64,000 nt of DNA from Actinocorallia herbida (GCF_003751225.1 NZ_RJKE01000001.1:6324001-6388000); one strand, 5' to 3'; positions 51,303 through 61,431 are shown, numbered from the stretch's first letter. The notes: generated by a model from the letters alone, not told the origin. Made by a program: numbers and translations.

Positions 51303-53210
51303 TCAGACCTTGCGCCAGCGGGGGGTCCAGGCGCCGTCGACGACTTCGTAGTCGCCGAAGAGGGCGGGGGCTTCGGCCTTGAGGACTTCGCCGATCTTGT
51401 TGAACAGGAGGCGGATCTCCTCTTCGGCCCCTTCGGCGGTGCGGGCCTCGAGGGTGTGGCGGAGGGTGCGGACGTTGGCGGTCCAGACCAGGCCGGTGGC
51501 GACGCCCTCAGGGGCGAAGCGGCGCATGAAGGAGGTGCGGTGCTTCTTCTCCTTGAAGGGCACGCCCTCGGCGTCGAGGCCGAAGTGCCCGGCCATCCAG
51601 CCCTGGAACTGCTCCATCTGCTCCAGCAGCGCCGTCGCCTTCTCCATCAGCTCCGCATCCTCCTGCGCCCACTCGGGGAACCAGAACGGCAGCTCATCCA
51701 GCCGGACGAACCTCAGCGACTCCTGCGAGATCGCCACACCCGGACGGTGGCGGATCAGCTCATGGGTGTTTCCTGAGACGACAGGCTTGCCGTTGCGACG
51801 GACCCACAGCAGCCCATTGGGAACCTTCACACAGTGGATCTGGCCGGTGTACTGCTCGATCCGGTCGTTGTATCCGTCCTCGTTCCAGTAGCGGCTCGGC
51901 ACCTTGCGCCCGGTGTTGACGAGCGGTGTGAGCCGCTTGGTGAGAAGCGAGACGACGTAGCACGCACGAAGGTTGTTGAAGCGCTGCCCACTCGGAAGAA
52001 CCCTCTCCAGGCCGACCCTGTCGTCCACCCGGACGTTGGCGGACAGCCCCGCCTTGATGGCGAGGACTTGCAGGTCGTCGGCCAACTGCGGGGAGACCGT
52101 ATAGATCACCCGGTGTCCGCTTGTCTTGTGCTCGGTACCGTCGCCTTCGACCATCGCATCGAGGAATTCGGCGATGGCCTCCGGGCCCCATCCGTGAACC
52201 ATCTCCGGCACGTACTTCTCGTGGCAGTGCCCGAGAACGGCCAGGAAATCCCGTAGCGCGACGCATGAGGTCCGGACTGTGCCATGCCCGGTCTCGGGAA
52301 CGTAGGCCTTGAGGCCCATCTCCTCAATGGTCGCCCGGATCTTCTCCAGCATCGGACCGCGGTTCTGGGCGATGACGATCTGGTGCCCGTTAATGCTTCC
52401 CTCTGCGATGAAGTACCCGAGGAAACGGGCGAAGGGAAGCGTCGGGAAGGACGCTCCCTCGTAGTCTCTCTCGACCTCGGTGCCCGTGTCGGACCGAACG
52501 TAGGACCGGGTCGTCGCCGGGATCTCCACCCGCTCTGGCGTGTGCCCCTGCCACACCGCCGACTTCTGGTACTGAACGCGCTTGTGGAGGATGTCCTCGG
52601 CGAACTCCACCTGGAAGTCCTGCTCACCCCGCCGAGCCGCCTGCGTGTCGAACCTGCGGATCCACATGCGGTGGTTCGGCGTGACCAGAAGGTCGACCTG
52701 TTCGGACGCCACCCGGTACATCGGCCCGTCGTAGTCGGCGTGGAAGACCTCGGTCGCCTGCTGGTACTCCAGTTCGCGGGTTACCGGGTTGAGGGTCGCG
52801 AAGGTCTCGTCACCCTCGATCTTCGGCCACGGCACCCAGCCGCGGTCGGTCAGGACCTCAGTGTCCGAGTCGTAACAGCACACTCGGCTCACGTTGTGTA
52901 GGGCGAAGGAGAAGGAGACGTGCTCCAGGACGGAGCCGTGGAGGCTCGCAAGGATGTTCTGGAGGTACTCGGTCTGGTCGGTGCGCACCCGCGTGACGTT
53001 CGGGTTCAGGCCCGGCTCCCAGGAGCGGTAGCACAGGCGGCCCGCGAACTCGGCGAGGTTCTGGGGGTCGTTGAGATGCGAGTCCAGGTCACCGCGGTCC
53101 AAGCGCTCCAGCCAGGATTCGCCGCCGACCTCACGGAGGTAGCGGGCCACCTCGTCGTAGTCCAGCTGCGGCTTGGCGAGGAGGTACACCTCGGGCTCGA
53201 CGCTCTTCAC
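51303..53210 (-). CDS. thyX: FAD-dependent thymidylate synthase ThyX with in-frame intein
   Basis: 635 aa precursor. N-extein 1-111 (FAGRLCYRSWEPG, FALHNVSRVC), intein 112-481, C-extein 482-635 (THELIRHRPGVAISQES, then TSFMRRFAPEGVATGLVWTANVR). After splicing the host protein is about 265 aa, normal for ThyX, which makes dTMP from dUMP with methylenetetrahydrofolate, FAD and NADPH. The RHR signature directly follows the intein and has eight rather than seven residues before the conserved Ser. The gene begins 140 bp after the trpEG stop, beyond its terminator. Confidence 0.95.
   Translation of the reverse strand: MKSVEPEVYLLAKPQLDYDEVARYLREVGGESWLERLDRGDLDSHLNDPQNLAEFAGRLCYRSWEPGLNPNVTRVRTDQTEYLQNILASLHGSVLEHVSFSFALHNVSRVCCYDSDTEVLTDRGWVPWPKIEGDETFATLNPVTRELEYQQATEVFHADYDGPMYRVASEQVDLLVTPNHRMWIRRFDTQAARRGEQDFQVEFAEDILHKRVQYQKSAVWQGHTPERVEIPATTRSYVRSDTGTEVERDYEGASFPTLPFARFLGYFIAEGSINGHQIVIAQNRGPMLEKIRATIEEMGLKAYVPETGHGTVRTSCVALRDFLAVLGHCHEKYVPEMVHGWGPEAIAEFLDAMVEGDGTEHKTSGHRVIYTVSPQLADDLQVLAIKAGLSANVRVDDRVGLERVLPSGQRFNNLRACYVVSLLTKRLTPLVNTGRKVPSRYWNEDGYNDRIEQYTGQIHCVKVPNGLLWVRRNGKPVVSGNTHELIRHRPGVAISQESLRFVRLDELPFWFPEWAQEDAELMEKATALLEQMEQFQGWMAGHFGLDAEGVPFKEKKHRTSFMRRFAPEGVATGLVWTANVRTLRHTLEARTAEGAEEEIRLLFNKIGEVLKAEAPALFGDYEVVDGAWTPRWRKV
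51768..52877 (-). mobile_element. Intein with LAGLIDADG homing endonuclease in ThyX
   Basis: 370 aa (precursor residues 112-481). Block A begins CYDSDTEVLTDRGW. Block B has TPNH (177-180). The homing-nuclease motifs are FLGYFIAEGSI (263-273) and FLDAMVEGDGT (349-359), both with acidic residues. Blocks F/G read VKVPNGLLWVRRNGKPVVSGN. The last residue is Asn481 and the first extein residue is Thr482. The penultimate residue is Gly480 instead of the usual His. The nuclease motifs look intact. Confidence 0.93.
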
Positions 53211-53255
53211 AGACTCCCCTTCTCCCAGGGGGTCGCTCTCCCCCTTGGCATCCGA

Positions 53256-53285
53256 ACGCCCCGGAAGCCATCGGCTCCGGGGCGT
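53256..53285 (-). terminator. Terminator hairpin ACGCCCCGG / CCGGGGCGT after trpEG
   Basis: A 9-bp perfect outer stem, extended inward by AGCC/GGCT with one bulge, lies about 65 bp after the trpEG stop and 46 bp before thyX. It separates the two minus-strand genes. Confidence 0.6.
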
Positions 53286-53350
53286 CTGTCAGCCTATCCC
53301 GTCGTTGACGCCGACGGGGCAGTACCCGCAGTTCAGAGGTGCTTACCGGG

Positions 53351-55540
53351 TCAGGGCTGCTTGGCGAGGCGGAGGACGTTCTGGACGATCAGGTGGCCGT
53401 TGCCGCCCGAGGCCGTGAGGATGGATTCCGGGTGGAACTGGACGGCCCAGCGGCGGTGGACCGGGTCCTCGATGGACATGACGACGCCGTCGGCGGTGGC
53501 CGAGGTGATCGTGAAGCCGCCGGTGCCGAGCAGGTCGGACGTGGTGTGCAGCGAGTGGTAGCGGGCCGCGGTGAACTCCTCCGGCAGTCCCGCGAGGACG
53601 GCGCCGGCCGGGAAGCCCTCGGTCCGGACGCGGCCGGGCTTGCCGTGCTGGGGGTAGTCCAGCACGGCGAGTTCGCCGCCCGCGTACTCGACCATCGCCT
53701 GGAGGCCCAGGCAGACGCCGAAGGCGGGCAGGTTCCGCGCGTCCAATGCCTTGAGCAGCCCGGCGGTGTCGAAGTCCGCGGGACGGCCCGGACCGGGCGA
53801 CAGGACGACGAGGTCGGGCGCGATCTCGTCGAGCATCCGCTCGGGGAAGCCGAACCGCAGGGTGGTGACCTCCGCGCCCTCCTGCCGGAAGTAGTCGGCG
53901 AGGGTGTTGACGAAGGAGTCCTGGTGGTCGACGACCAGGACCTTCAGGCCGACCCCCGGCATCTCCGGCTCCGGCTCGGCCACGGGCTCGGCCTGCTCGG
54001 TCTGGGACGACGACAGGGCCTCCAGCAGGGCCCGCGCCTTGAGGAGGGTCTCGCGCTCCTCGGCGTCGGGGTCGGAGTCGTACAGGAGGGTCGCGCCGGC
54101 GCGGACCGCGGCGACGCCGTCCCGGATCTGGGCGGTGCGCAGGGTGAGGCCGGTGTTCATGGACCCGTCGAAGCCGATGAAGCCGACGGCGCCGCCGTAC
54201 CAGCGGCGCGGGGTCTCCTCGTGGTCCTCGATGAACTGCATCGCCCACGCCTTGGGGGCGCCGGTGACGGTGACGGCCCACATGTGGGAGAGGAAGGCGT
54301 CCAGGGCGTCGAAGCCGGGGCGGAGCCTGCCCTCGATGTGGTCGACGGTGTGGATGACGCGGGAGTACATCTCGATCTGGCGGCGGCCGATGACCTTGAC
54401 GCTGCCGGGCACGCACACCCGGGACTTGTCGTTGCGGTCGACGTCGGTGCACATGGTCAGCTCCGACTCCTCCTTGAGGGAGGACAGGAGCGTCCGGATG
54501 TTGTCGGCGTCCTCGAGCGGGTCGGCGCCGCGCTGGATGGTGCCGGAGATCGGGCAGGTCTCGACCCGGTCGCCGTTGACCCGGACGAACATCTCCGGGG
54601 ACGCGCCGACGAGGTACTCGCCGTCGCCGAGGTTGAAGAAGAACTCGTACGGGGCCGGGTTGGTGTCGCGCAGGCGGTCGAAGAACCGGGCGGGCGACGG
54701 GCAGGGCCCGTGCATGACGTGGCCGGGCACGACCTCGAACAGGTCGCCGCGGATGAACTTCTCCTTGGCGTTCCGCACGACCTCGGCGTACAGGCCGGGG
54801 ACGGGCGGCGGCGGGACCTCGGCGGGTACGGGGACGGGGGTGGGCTCGGTGCCGCGCGCCAGTCCCTCGGTGGATCCGGCGGGGGTGGTGAAGTCGTAGG
54901 AGTAGCGGGTGTAGGACTCGCGCTTGCGGTCGATGACGAGAATGTCGTCGGCGAGGTGAAGGACGAGGTCGCGCTGCTCGGCGGCCCGGTCGATGACCAT
55001 CCGGATCGGCTCGAACTGGAAGGAAAGGTCGTAGCCGAAAGCCCCGTAGAGGCCGAGGTGCGGGTCGCCGTCGGCGTCGTCGGCGGGCTGGAAGAGGTCG
55101 ACGACGGCGCGCAGGGCGGTGAAGACCGTGGGCTGGCGGCTGCGCTCCTCCTCGGTGAACACCTCCTGGCTCTGCGGGACGTGCACCTCGATGCTGCCGG
55201 GGATCTCGGCGGTGACCTCGCCGGTGCCGCGGATCGCGTCGGCGACGAGCGGGAGCAGCACCTCGCCGCGCGCGTTGAGCGCCCGGACGGTGAGGGTGCG
55301 CCCGCGGGCGACGAGTTCGAGCGACGGGTCGACGTACCCCATGGCCCAGCGGCTGTAGCGGCCGGGATACTCCATGCCGGAGCTGAGCACGCCGCCTCTG
55401 CGCCGCTCCACCGCGGTGACGAGCTGGGCGAGGAGGTGCGCCTCGCTCTCCGCGGCGACGGGCACCCCGGTCCTGATCACGCCGACGCCACCGCGGGTCG
55501 TGTACCGCGTGACCGTCGTTTCCGTGTTCTTGCTGTCCAC
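53351..55540 (-). CDS. trpEG: Fused anthranilate synthase (TrpE-TrpG)
   Basis: 729 aa. The TrpE part (about 1-515) has the chorismate-binding motifs CPISGTIQRGADPLEDADN, ESELTMCTDVDRNDKSRV, IHTVDHIEGRLRPG and TVTGAPKAWAM. The TrpG part (about 535-729) has glutaminase Cys610 in FGVCLGLQAMVEYAGG and His/Glu in VQFHPES. It converts chorismate and glutamine to anthranilate, the first step to tryptophan or to anthranilate-derived metabolites. The GTG start has AAGGAGA. It is preceded by a Trp-rich leader peptide and attenuator, so it responds to tryptophan supply. Confidence 0.96.
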   Translation of the reverse strand: MDSKNTETTVTRYTTRGGVGVIRTGVPVAAESEAHLLAQLVTAVERRRGGVLSSGMEYPGRYSRWAMGYVDPSLELVARGRTLTVRALNARGEVLLPLVADAIRGTGEVTAEIPGSIEVHVPQSQEVFTEEERSRQPTVFTALRAVVDLFQPADDADGDPHLGLYGAFGYDLSFQFEPIRMVIDRAAEQRDLVLHLADDILVIDRKRESYTRYSYDFTTPAGSTEGLARGTEPTPVPVPAEVPPPPVPGLYAEVVRNAKEKFIRGDLFEVVPGHVMHGPCPSPARFFDRLRDTNPAPYEFFFNLGDGEYLVGASPEMFVRVNGDRVETCPISGTIQRGADPLEDADNIRTLLSSLKEESELTMCTDVDRNDKSRVCVPGSVKVIGRRQIEMYSRVIHTVDHIEGRLRPGFDALDAFLSHMWAVTVTGAPKAWAMQFIEDHEETPRRWYGGAVGFIGFDGSMNTGLTLRTAQIRDGVAAVRAGATLLYDSDPDAEERETLLKARALLEALSSSQTEQAEPVAEPEPEMPGVGLKVLVVDHQDSFVNTLADYFRQEGAEVTTLRFGFPERMLDEIAPDLVVLSPGPGRPADFDTAGLLKALDARNLPAFGVCLGLQAMVEYAGGELAVLDYPQHGKPGRVRTEGFPAGAVLAGLPEEFTAARYHSLHTTSDLLGTGGFTITSATADGVVMSIEDPVHRRWAVQFHPESILTASGGNGHLIVQNVLRLAKQP

Positions 55541-55571
55541 CCTGGTCTCCTTCTGGTCCGACGACTCGGGG

Positions 55572-55606
55572 CGGAAAACACAAAAGGACCGCCCAGAGGG
55601 GCGGTC
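55572..55606 (-). terminator. trp attenuator terminator
   Basis: The stem GACCGCCC/GGGCGGTC (55587-55594 and 55599-55606, 4-nt loop) is followed on the minus strand by CTTTTGTGTTTT. This is a true Rho-independent terminator placed between the Trp-rich leader peptide and trpEG, as in classical attenuation. Confidence 0.85.
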
Positions 55607-55639
55607 GCTTTGGTCAGAACACGCTGAACCGGCGCCGCC

Positions 55640-55681
55640 TCAGCAGCGCCACCACCACTGGGTGCTCGATCCGGTTCGCAT
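55640..55681 (-). CDS. trpL: trp leader peptide MRTGSSTQWWWRC
   Basis: A 13-aa frame with three consecutive Trp codons and a TGA stop ends 34 nt before the attenuator stem and about 100 nt before trpEG. Ribosomes stalling at the Trp codons when tryptophan is scarce would prevent terminator formation. No clear ribosome site precedes the ATG. A TTGAAT/TACGCT pair upstream suggests a transcript beginning at or near the ATG. Confidence 0.85.
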   Translation of the reverse strand: MRTGSSTQWWWRC

Positions 55682-55797
55682 GATGAGGGCAGCGTACCGG
55701 AGCGGAGGCGGCGAATTCAAAGTGAACGCCGTGTCCAACAGGGGTTCTGTTACGCCCGGATTACTGGGAAGATAGCGGAAAGCGATCACTTACTCGC

Positions 55798-56370
55798 GTG
55801 AAGGACACGGCCTTGGACAGGATCAACACCGAGTTCGAGCTCCGCGGGGTGAACCACCTCGCCCTCGTGTGCAGTGACATGAAGCGGACGGTCGACTTCT
55901 ACCAGGGCGTCCTCGGCATGCCGCTGATCAAGACGATCGAGCTGCCGAACGGCTGGGGCCAGCACTTCTTCTTCGACGTCGGCGGCGGCAACGCCCTGGC
56001 GTTCTTCTGGTTCCGCGACGCGCCCGAGGCCGTCCCCGGCATCACCAACCCGATCACCGTGCCCGACCGGGGCGAACTGCTCTCGGCGGTCGCGTCGATG
56101 AACCACGTCGCCTTCGACGTCGCGCCCGAGAAGATCGAGGAGTATCGGGACAAGCTCGTCGCCAAGGGCGTCGACGTGGGCCTCATCCTCAACCACGACG
56201 ACAGCGAGTTCGGCGTCGCCGGGAAGTGGACCGAGGACGTGTTCGTCAGGTCCCTGTACTTCAAGGACCCCGACGGCATCCTCGTGGAGTTCGCGGGCTG
56301 GACCCGTGAACTGGACCGGCCCAGCGACGTTCGGCACGAGCCGAAGACCGCGGCCGACCGCACGGTCTGA
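55798..56370 (+). CDS. VOC-family dioxygenase/glyoxalase-like protein
   Basis: 190 aa with a two-module VOC layout: LRGVNHLALVCSDMKRTVDFYQGVLGMPLIK, then MNHVAFDVAPEKIEEYRDKL and FKDPDGILVEFAGW. His (in NHLAL), His (in NHVAFD) and Glu (VEFAG) fit metal binding. It resembles actinobacterial ring-cleavage or lactoylglutathione-lyase-like proteins. The GTG at 55798 has no ribosome site and may be leaderless. It is 47 bp upstream of the CMD gene, so they probably form one unit. Confidence 0.85.
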   Translation: MKDTALDRINTEFELRGVNHLALVCSDMKRTVDFYQGVLGMPLIKTIELPNGWGQHFFFDVGGGNALAFFWFRDAPEAVPGITNPITVPDRGELLSAVASMNHVAFDVAPEKIEEYRDKLVAKGVDVGLILNHDDSEFGVAGKWTEDVFVRSLYFKDPDGILVEFAGWTRELDRPSDVRHEPKTAADRTV

Positions 56371-56417
56371 CCCACCACCCCGACGCATCAGCACCCCATC
56401 CCCGAGAGGAACACACG

Positions 56418-57056
56418 TTGCCGAGACTGCGCCAGGTCCACCGCGAAGAGACCGACGACAAGCTCGTCCGCTTCTTCTACGACCGTCTGTTCGGCGAGGG
56501 CGTCGACCCCGTCGACGGGCCGGGCACCGCCACGGGCACGCCGGGCACCTGGTGGACGGTCTTCGCGCTGGACCACGCGATCTTCAAGCACTGCGTGCAG
56601 GGCTTCCAGGTCTACCGGGGCGTCAAGCTCGACCCGGTGCTGCGCGAGCTCGGCCAGACCCGCGCCGGGTGGAGCCGCGGCAGCCAGTTCGTGTTCTCCC
56701 AGCACTGCAAGCAGATGCGCGCGCTGGGCGTGCCCGAGGCGAAGATCTCCGCGGTGGCCGCCTGGGAGGTCAGCGACCAGTTCGACGAGCTGGAGCGGGC
56801 CGTCCTGGCCTACACCGACGCGCTGGTCCTGGGCGGCGGCCGGGTCCACGACGACGTCTTCGCCGTTCTCAAGAAGCACCTGCCCGACGAGCAGATCCTC
56901 GAGCTGACCTACACGACCGCCCTGTACGAGATGCACGCGACGATGACCAAGGCCCTGCGCCTGGAGTTCGACGACCGCGACGACCCCATCACCGAGGTCG
57001 CGGCGCCGGAGGGCTACGGAAGCCGGGACATCTCCGACGACATCACCGGCGGCTGA
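56418..57056 (+). CDS. Carboxymuconolactone decarboxylase/AhpD-like protein
   Basis: 212 aa. The CMD-like core is SRGSQFVFSQHCKQMRALGVPEAKISAVA, with a single Cys where AhpD peroxidase members have CxxC. It is therefore more like a decarboxylase/hydrolase-type member than an alkylhydroperoxidase. The TTG start follows GAGAGGA. It is adjacent to the VOC gene. Confidence 0.82.
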   Translation: MPRLRQVHREETDDKLVRFFYDRLFGEGVDPVDGPGTATGTPGTWWTVFALDHAIFKHCVQGFQVYRGVKLDPVLRELGQTRAGWSRGSQFVFSQHCKQMRALGVPEAKISAVAAWEVSDQFDELERAVLAYTDALVLGGGRVHDDVFAVLKKHLPDEQILELTYTTALYEMHATMTKALRLEFDDRDDPITEVAAPEGYGSRDISDDITGG

Positions 57057-57100
57057 CCGCCTCCGGCAAAGAACCGGCAAAGACACACCGCGCAGGGGTC

Positions 57101-57149
57101 GTTCACGGAGAGTCACCGGGAATGACCCCTCTCGTCTGTTCGAGATCAC
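57101..57149 (+). repeat. Long inverted repeat after the CMD gene
   Basis: AGGGGTCGTT and AATGACCCCT pair (one G-U) around a 30-nt loop, in the 121-bp gap before the cell-surface gene. It could be the terminator of the VOC-CMD unit. Coordinates approximate. Confidence 0.4.
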
Positions 57150-57177
57150 GGACTTCTCGGAACACGGGGGTGGGTCG

Positions 57178-57714
57178 ATGCGCGGCGCTGTGCTCGGTTT
57201 GGCTGTCGGCGGGTTCCTGCTGCTGGCGGCGCCGCCCGCATGGGCCGACGGCGGCCTAGAGGTGAATCCGAGCAACGCCAAGCGCGGCCAGACCGTCGGC
57301 ATCTCCACCGCGGACAACTGCCGGGAGACCGACGGCCAGGCCTCCGTGGCCTCCTCGGCGTTCGACACCGTCGACACCACCGTCGCGCAGGGCGAGGCCA
57401 ACGTCGCGGTCGCGATCTCCCAGGACGCGTCCTTCGAGACGCACATGATCACGCTGACCTGCGCGCCGTCCCAGCGCAAGATCGAGGGCGCGGTGACGGT
57501 CAAGCGGGCCAAGTCGTCGAGTCCCGACGGCGACCGCTGCTACCAGGACGAGTGGGGCCAGTGGCACGGCAAGTGCTCCCAGCAGGGCCCGGAGACCGGG
57601 TTCGGCGGCTCGGTCGGCAGCGGCCCGACCGCCCTGGGCGTGGCCGGGATCGGGCTGGTGGGCGCCGCGGGCGCCCTGTACGCGGTGCAGCGGGCGCGCA
57701 GGGCCCGTGCCTAA
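57178..57714 (+). CDS. Secreted surface protein with GPETG sorting-like tail
   Basis: 178 aa. A signal peptide (1-24, ending APPAWADGG) is followed by an outer domain with four cysteines (NCRET, TCAPS, RCYQ, KCSQ). The C-terminal tripartite tail has GPETG (137-141), a hydrophobic segment (about 149-168) and a basic end (QRARRARA). This is the form of a sortase substrate, although the motif begins with G rather than L. The next gene is a class F sortase overlapping by 8 bp, so it is the probable enzyme. Function of the outer domain unknown. Confidence 0.75.
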   Translation: MRGAVLGLAVGGFLLLAAPPAWADGGLEVNPSNAKRGQTVGISTADNCRETDGQASVASSAFDTVDTTVAQGEANVAVAISQDASFETHMITLTCAPSQRKIEGAVTVKRAKSSSPDGDRCYQDEWGQWHGKCSQQGPETGFGGSVGSGPTALGVAGIGLVGAAGALYAVQRARRARA

Positions 57715-58363
57715 CCCGACGGCGGTCGTCGCCGGGGTCCTCGCGATAGCGGGCGTCGCACTCGCGGCGAAAGGCTGGGAGCACAAGGAACCGCCGAAGT
57801 ACCGGACGTTCGGCGGGCCGGAGGCCATCTGGGACATCCCCGACGGCCAGGCGCTCGGCCGCGCGGACCCGAAACGGCTGCGCATCCCGTCGGCGAAGGT
57901 CGACGCCGAGATCGGCAGGGTCGGCAACACCGAGGAGGGCGGCATCGCCGTGCCCCCGGCCCACCGCGCCGACGAGGCGTCCTGGTACGACGGCAGCGTC
58001 CTGCCCGGCACCCGCGGGTCGTCGATCATCGTCGGGCACTACGACGACGACAAGGGCGGCGCCGTCTTCTACGACGCGCACAAGATCCGTGCCAAGGACC
58101 GCGTCTACGTCGACCGCGCCGACGGCACCACCGCGGTCTTCGAGGTCGACGCCCTGGAGCAGGTCCACAAGGCCCTGTTCCCCACCCGCCGCGTCTACGG
58201 CCGGGTCGGCTACGCGGGCCTGCGCCTCGTCACGTGCGGCGGCAAGTTCGACGACCGGCGCGGCCACTTCCGCGACAACGTGATCATCTACGCGCACCTC
58301 ACGGGCGCCGAGAGGCAGCGCGTCAAGAAGAAGCGACAGAAGCCGCCGCAGGCAGCCCGCTGA
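57707..58363 (+). CDS. Class F sortase
   Basis: 218 aa. An N-terminal membrane anchor (about 6-22) is followed by the sortase fold. His111 (IIVGHYDDDK) and Cys177 (LRLVTCGGKF) are the catalytic pair, and Arg near 185 (FDDRRGHFRDN) completes the site. The length and the TCGG motif fit class F enzymes of actinobacteria. The GTG start lies within the end of the surface-protein gene (8-bp overlap). Its 3' end overlaps the convergent TetR gene by 41 bp. Confidence 0.9.
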   Translation: MPNPTAVVAGVLAIAGVALAAKGWEHKEPPKYRTFGGPEAIWDIPDGQALGRADPKRLRIPSAKVDAEIGRVGNTEEGGIAVPPAHRADEASWYDGSVLPGTRGSSIIVGHYDDDKGGAVFYDAHKIRAKDRVYVDRADGTTAVFEVDALEQVHKALFPTRRVYGRVGYAGLRLVTCGGKFDDRRGHFRDNVIIYAHLTGAERQRVKKKRQKPPQAAR

Positions 58364-58925
58364 GCACGAGGTCGGTGAGCGCGGCCACCACCACCGCGCG
58401 CGGCACCTCGGGGCGGTCCAGCCACCAGTCGCCGGCGTTCTGCACCATCCCGACGATCGCGTGCCCCCACACCTGGGCCCGGGGCTCGTCGGTGAGGCCC
58501 GCCTCGGTCAGCAGGATCTCCGCGATCTCCCGGCCGAGGCTCTGCATGACCGTGGACATGACGCTGTGCGTGGCGGTGTCCTCGGCGCGGGCGCGGTGCA
58601 TGAGGAAGCGGTAGAAGTACAGGTTGGCGGAGATCATCGCCAGGTAGGTGTCGATGCCGTCGTGGACGCGTTCGCGCATGCCGGCGTCCTTGCGCATGGC
58701 GGCGCGGATCGCCTCGATGAGGACGCGGCTGTGCCGTTCGGCGAGGGTCTGCAGGAGGCCGCTCTTGTCGCCGAAGTGGCGGTAGAGGATCGGCTTGCTG
58801 ACACCCGCCTCGGCCGCGATCGCCGCCATCGACGCCTCGGGCCCCTCCCGCAGGATCACCGTGTCGGCGGCCTCCAGCAGCGCCCGGCGGCGGTCCGGGT
58901 CTCGTCTGCTGGTCGCGGCGGTCAC
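58323..58925 (-). CDS. TetR-family transcriptional regulator
   Basis: 200 aa. Helix-turn-helix: ADTVILREGPEASMAAIAAE, then AGVSKPILYRHFGDKSGLLQ. The helical ligand domain has SANLYFYRFLMHRARAED, as in lipid-related TetR proteins of actinomycetes. The GTG start is 61 bp from the divergent DNA-glycosylase gene. Targets unknown. Confidence 0.9.
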   Translation of the reverse strand: MTAATSRRDPDRRRALLEAADTVILREGPEASMAAIAAEAGVSKPILYRHFGDKSGLLQTLAERHSRVLIEAIRAAMRKDAGMRERVHDGIDTYLAMISANLYFYRFLMHRARAEDTATHSVMSTVMQSLGREIAEILLTEAGLTDEPRAQVWGHAIVGMVQNAGDWWLDRPEVPRAVVVAALTDLVLSGLPAAASVASS

Positions 58926-58986
58926 TCCCGTTACGTTACGGGGCGATCGGTCCCCGACGCCATCCGGCTCCGGGTATCGTCGGCGC

Positions 58987-59796
58987 GTGCCCGAAGGTCA
59001 TGTCATCCACCGGCTCGCCCGGCGTTACGGGGCTGCCTTCGGCGGCCGTCCGGTCGTGGCCGAGAGCCCCCAGGGCCGCTTCGCCGACGGGGCCGTCCTC
59101 CTCGACGGCCAGACCCCCGAGGGGGCCGAGGCGCACGGAAAACACCTGTTCGTGGAGTTCCCCGCCGGGTGGCTGCACGTCCATCTGGGCCTGTACGGGA
59201 AGGTCGCCTGGGGCGTGCCGCCGGTGCCCGCGCCCGTCGGGCAGATCCGGCTCCGCCTGGCCAACGCGGCGAACTACGCGGACCTGCGCGGCCCGACGGT
59301 CTGCGAGGTCCTCACCCCCGCGGACAAGGACCTCCTGCACGCCAGGCTCGGCCCCGACCCGCTGCGGCCGGACGAGGACGCCGACAAGGCCCGCGCGATG
59401 ATCGCGCGCAGCGGCCAGCCGATCGCGACGCTGCTCATGGACCAGAAGGTGATCTCCGGCGTCGGCAACATCTACCGCGCCGAGGTGCTGTTCCGGCACA
59501 ACCTCGACCCGAGGCTGCCCGGCCGCGACCTCACCGACGTCCAGTGGAAGGCCATCTGGGAGGACCTCGTCGTCCTCATGGCCGACGGCGTCGCCGGAGG
59601 CCGCATCGACACGGTCCGCCCCGAGCACATGCCCGAGGCGATGGGCCGTCCGCCCCGCGAGGACGCCCACGGCGGCGAGGTCTACGTGTACCGCCGCGCG
59701 GGCCTGCCCTGCCTGGTCTGCGGCACCGAGGTCCGCACCGAGGCCGTCCAGTCCCGCAACCTCTTCTGGTGCCCGCGCTGTCAGGCCGCCGTCTAA
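58987..59796 (+). CDS. Formamidopyrimidine/endonuclease VIII-type DNA glycosylase
   Basis: 269 aa. The GTG start gives M-PEGHVIHRLARRY: Pro2 and Glu3 are the catalytic N-terminus after Met removal, with PEGH typical of Nei rather than Fpg. The H2TH region is LLMDQKVISGVGNIYRAEVL. The C-terminal zinc finger is CLVC to CPRCQ. It removes oxidised pyrimidines and cuts the strand. The pgm gene starts 10 bp after its stop. Confidence 0.94.
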   Translation: MPEGHVIHRLARRYGAAFGGRPVVAESPQGRFADGAVLLDGQTPEGAEAHGKHLFVEFPAGWLHVHLGLYGKVAWGVPPVPAPVGQIRLRLANAANYADLRGPTVCEVLTPADKDLLHARLGPDPLRPDEDADKARAMIARSGQPIATLLMDQKVISGVGNIYRAEVLFRHNLDPRLPGRDLTDVQWKAIWEDLVVLMADGVAGGRIDTVRPEHMPEAMGRPPREDAHGGEVYVYRRAGLPCLVCGTEVRTEAVQSRNLFWCPRCQAAV

Positions 59797-59805
59797 GATC
59801 AGTTC

Positions 59806-61431
<1,626 letters not shown>

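Noticed and set aside
53339-55627. 762-codon open frame on the plus strand
   Set aside because: Antisense of trpEG; the true gene shows full anthranilate synthase motifs.
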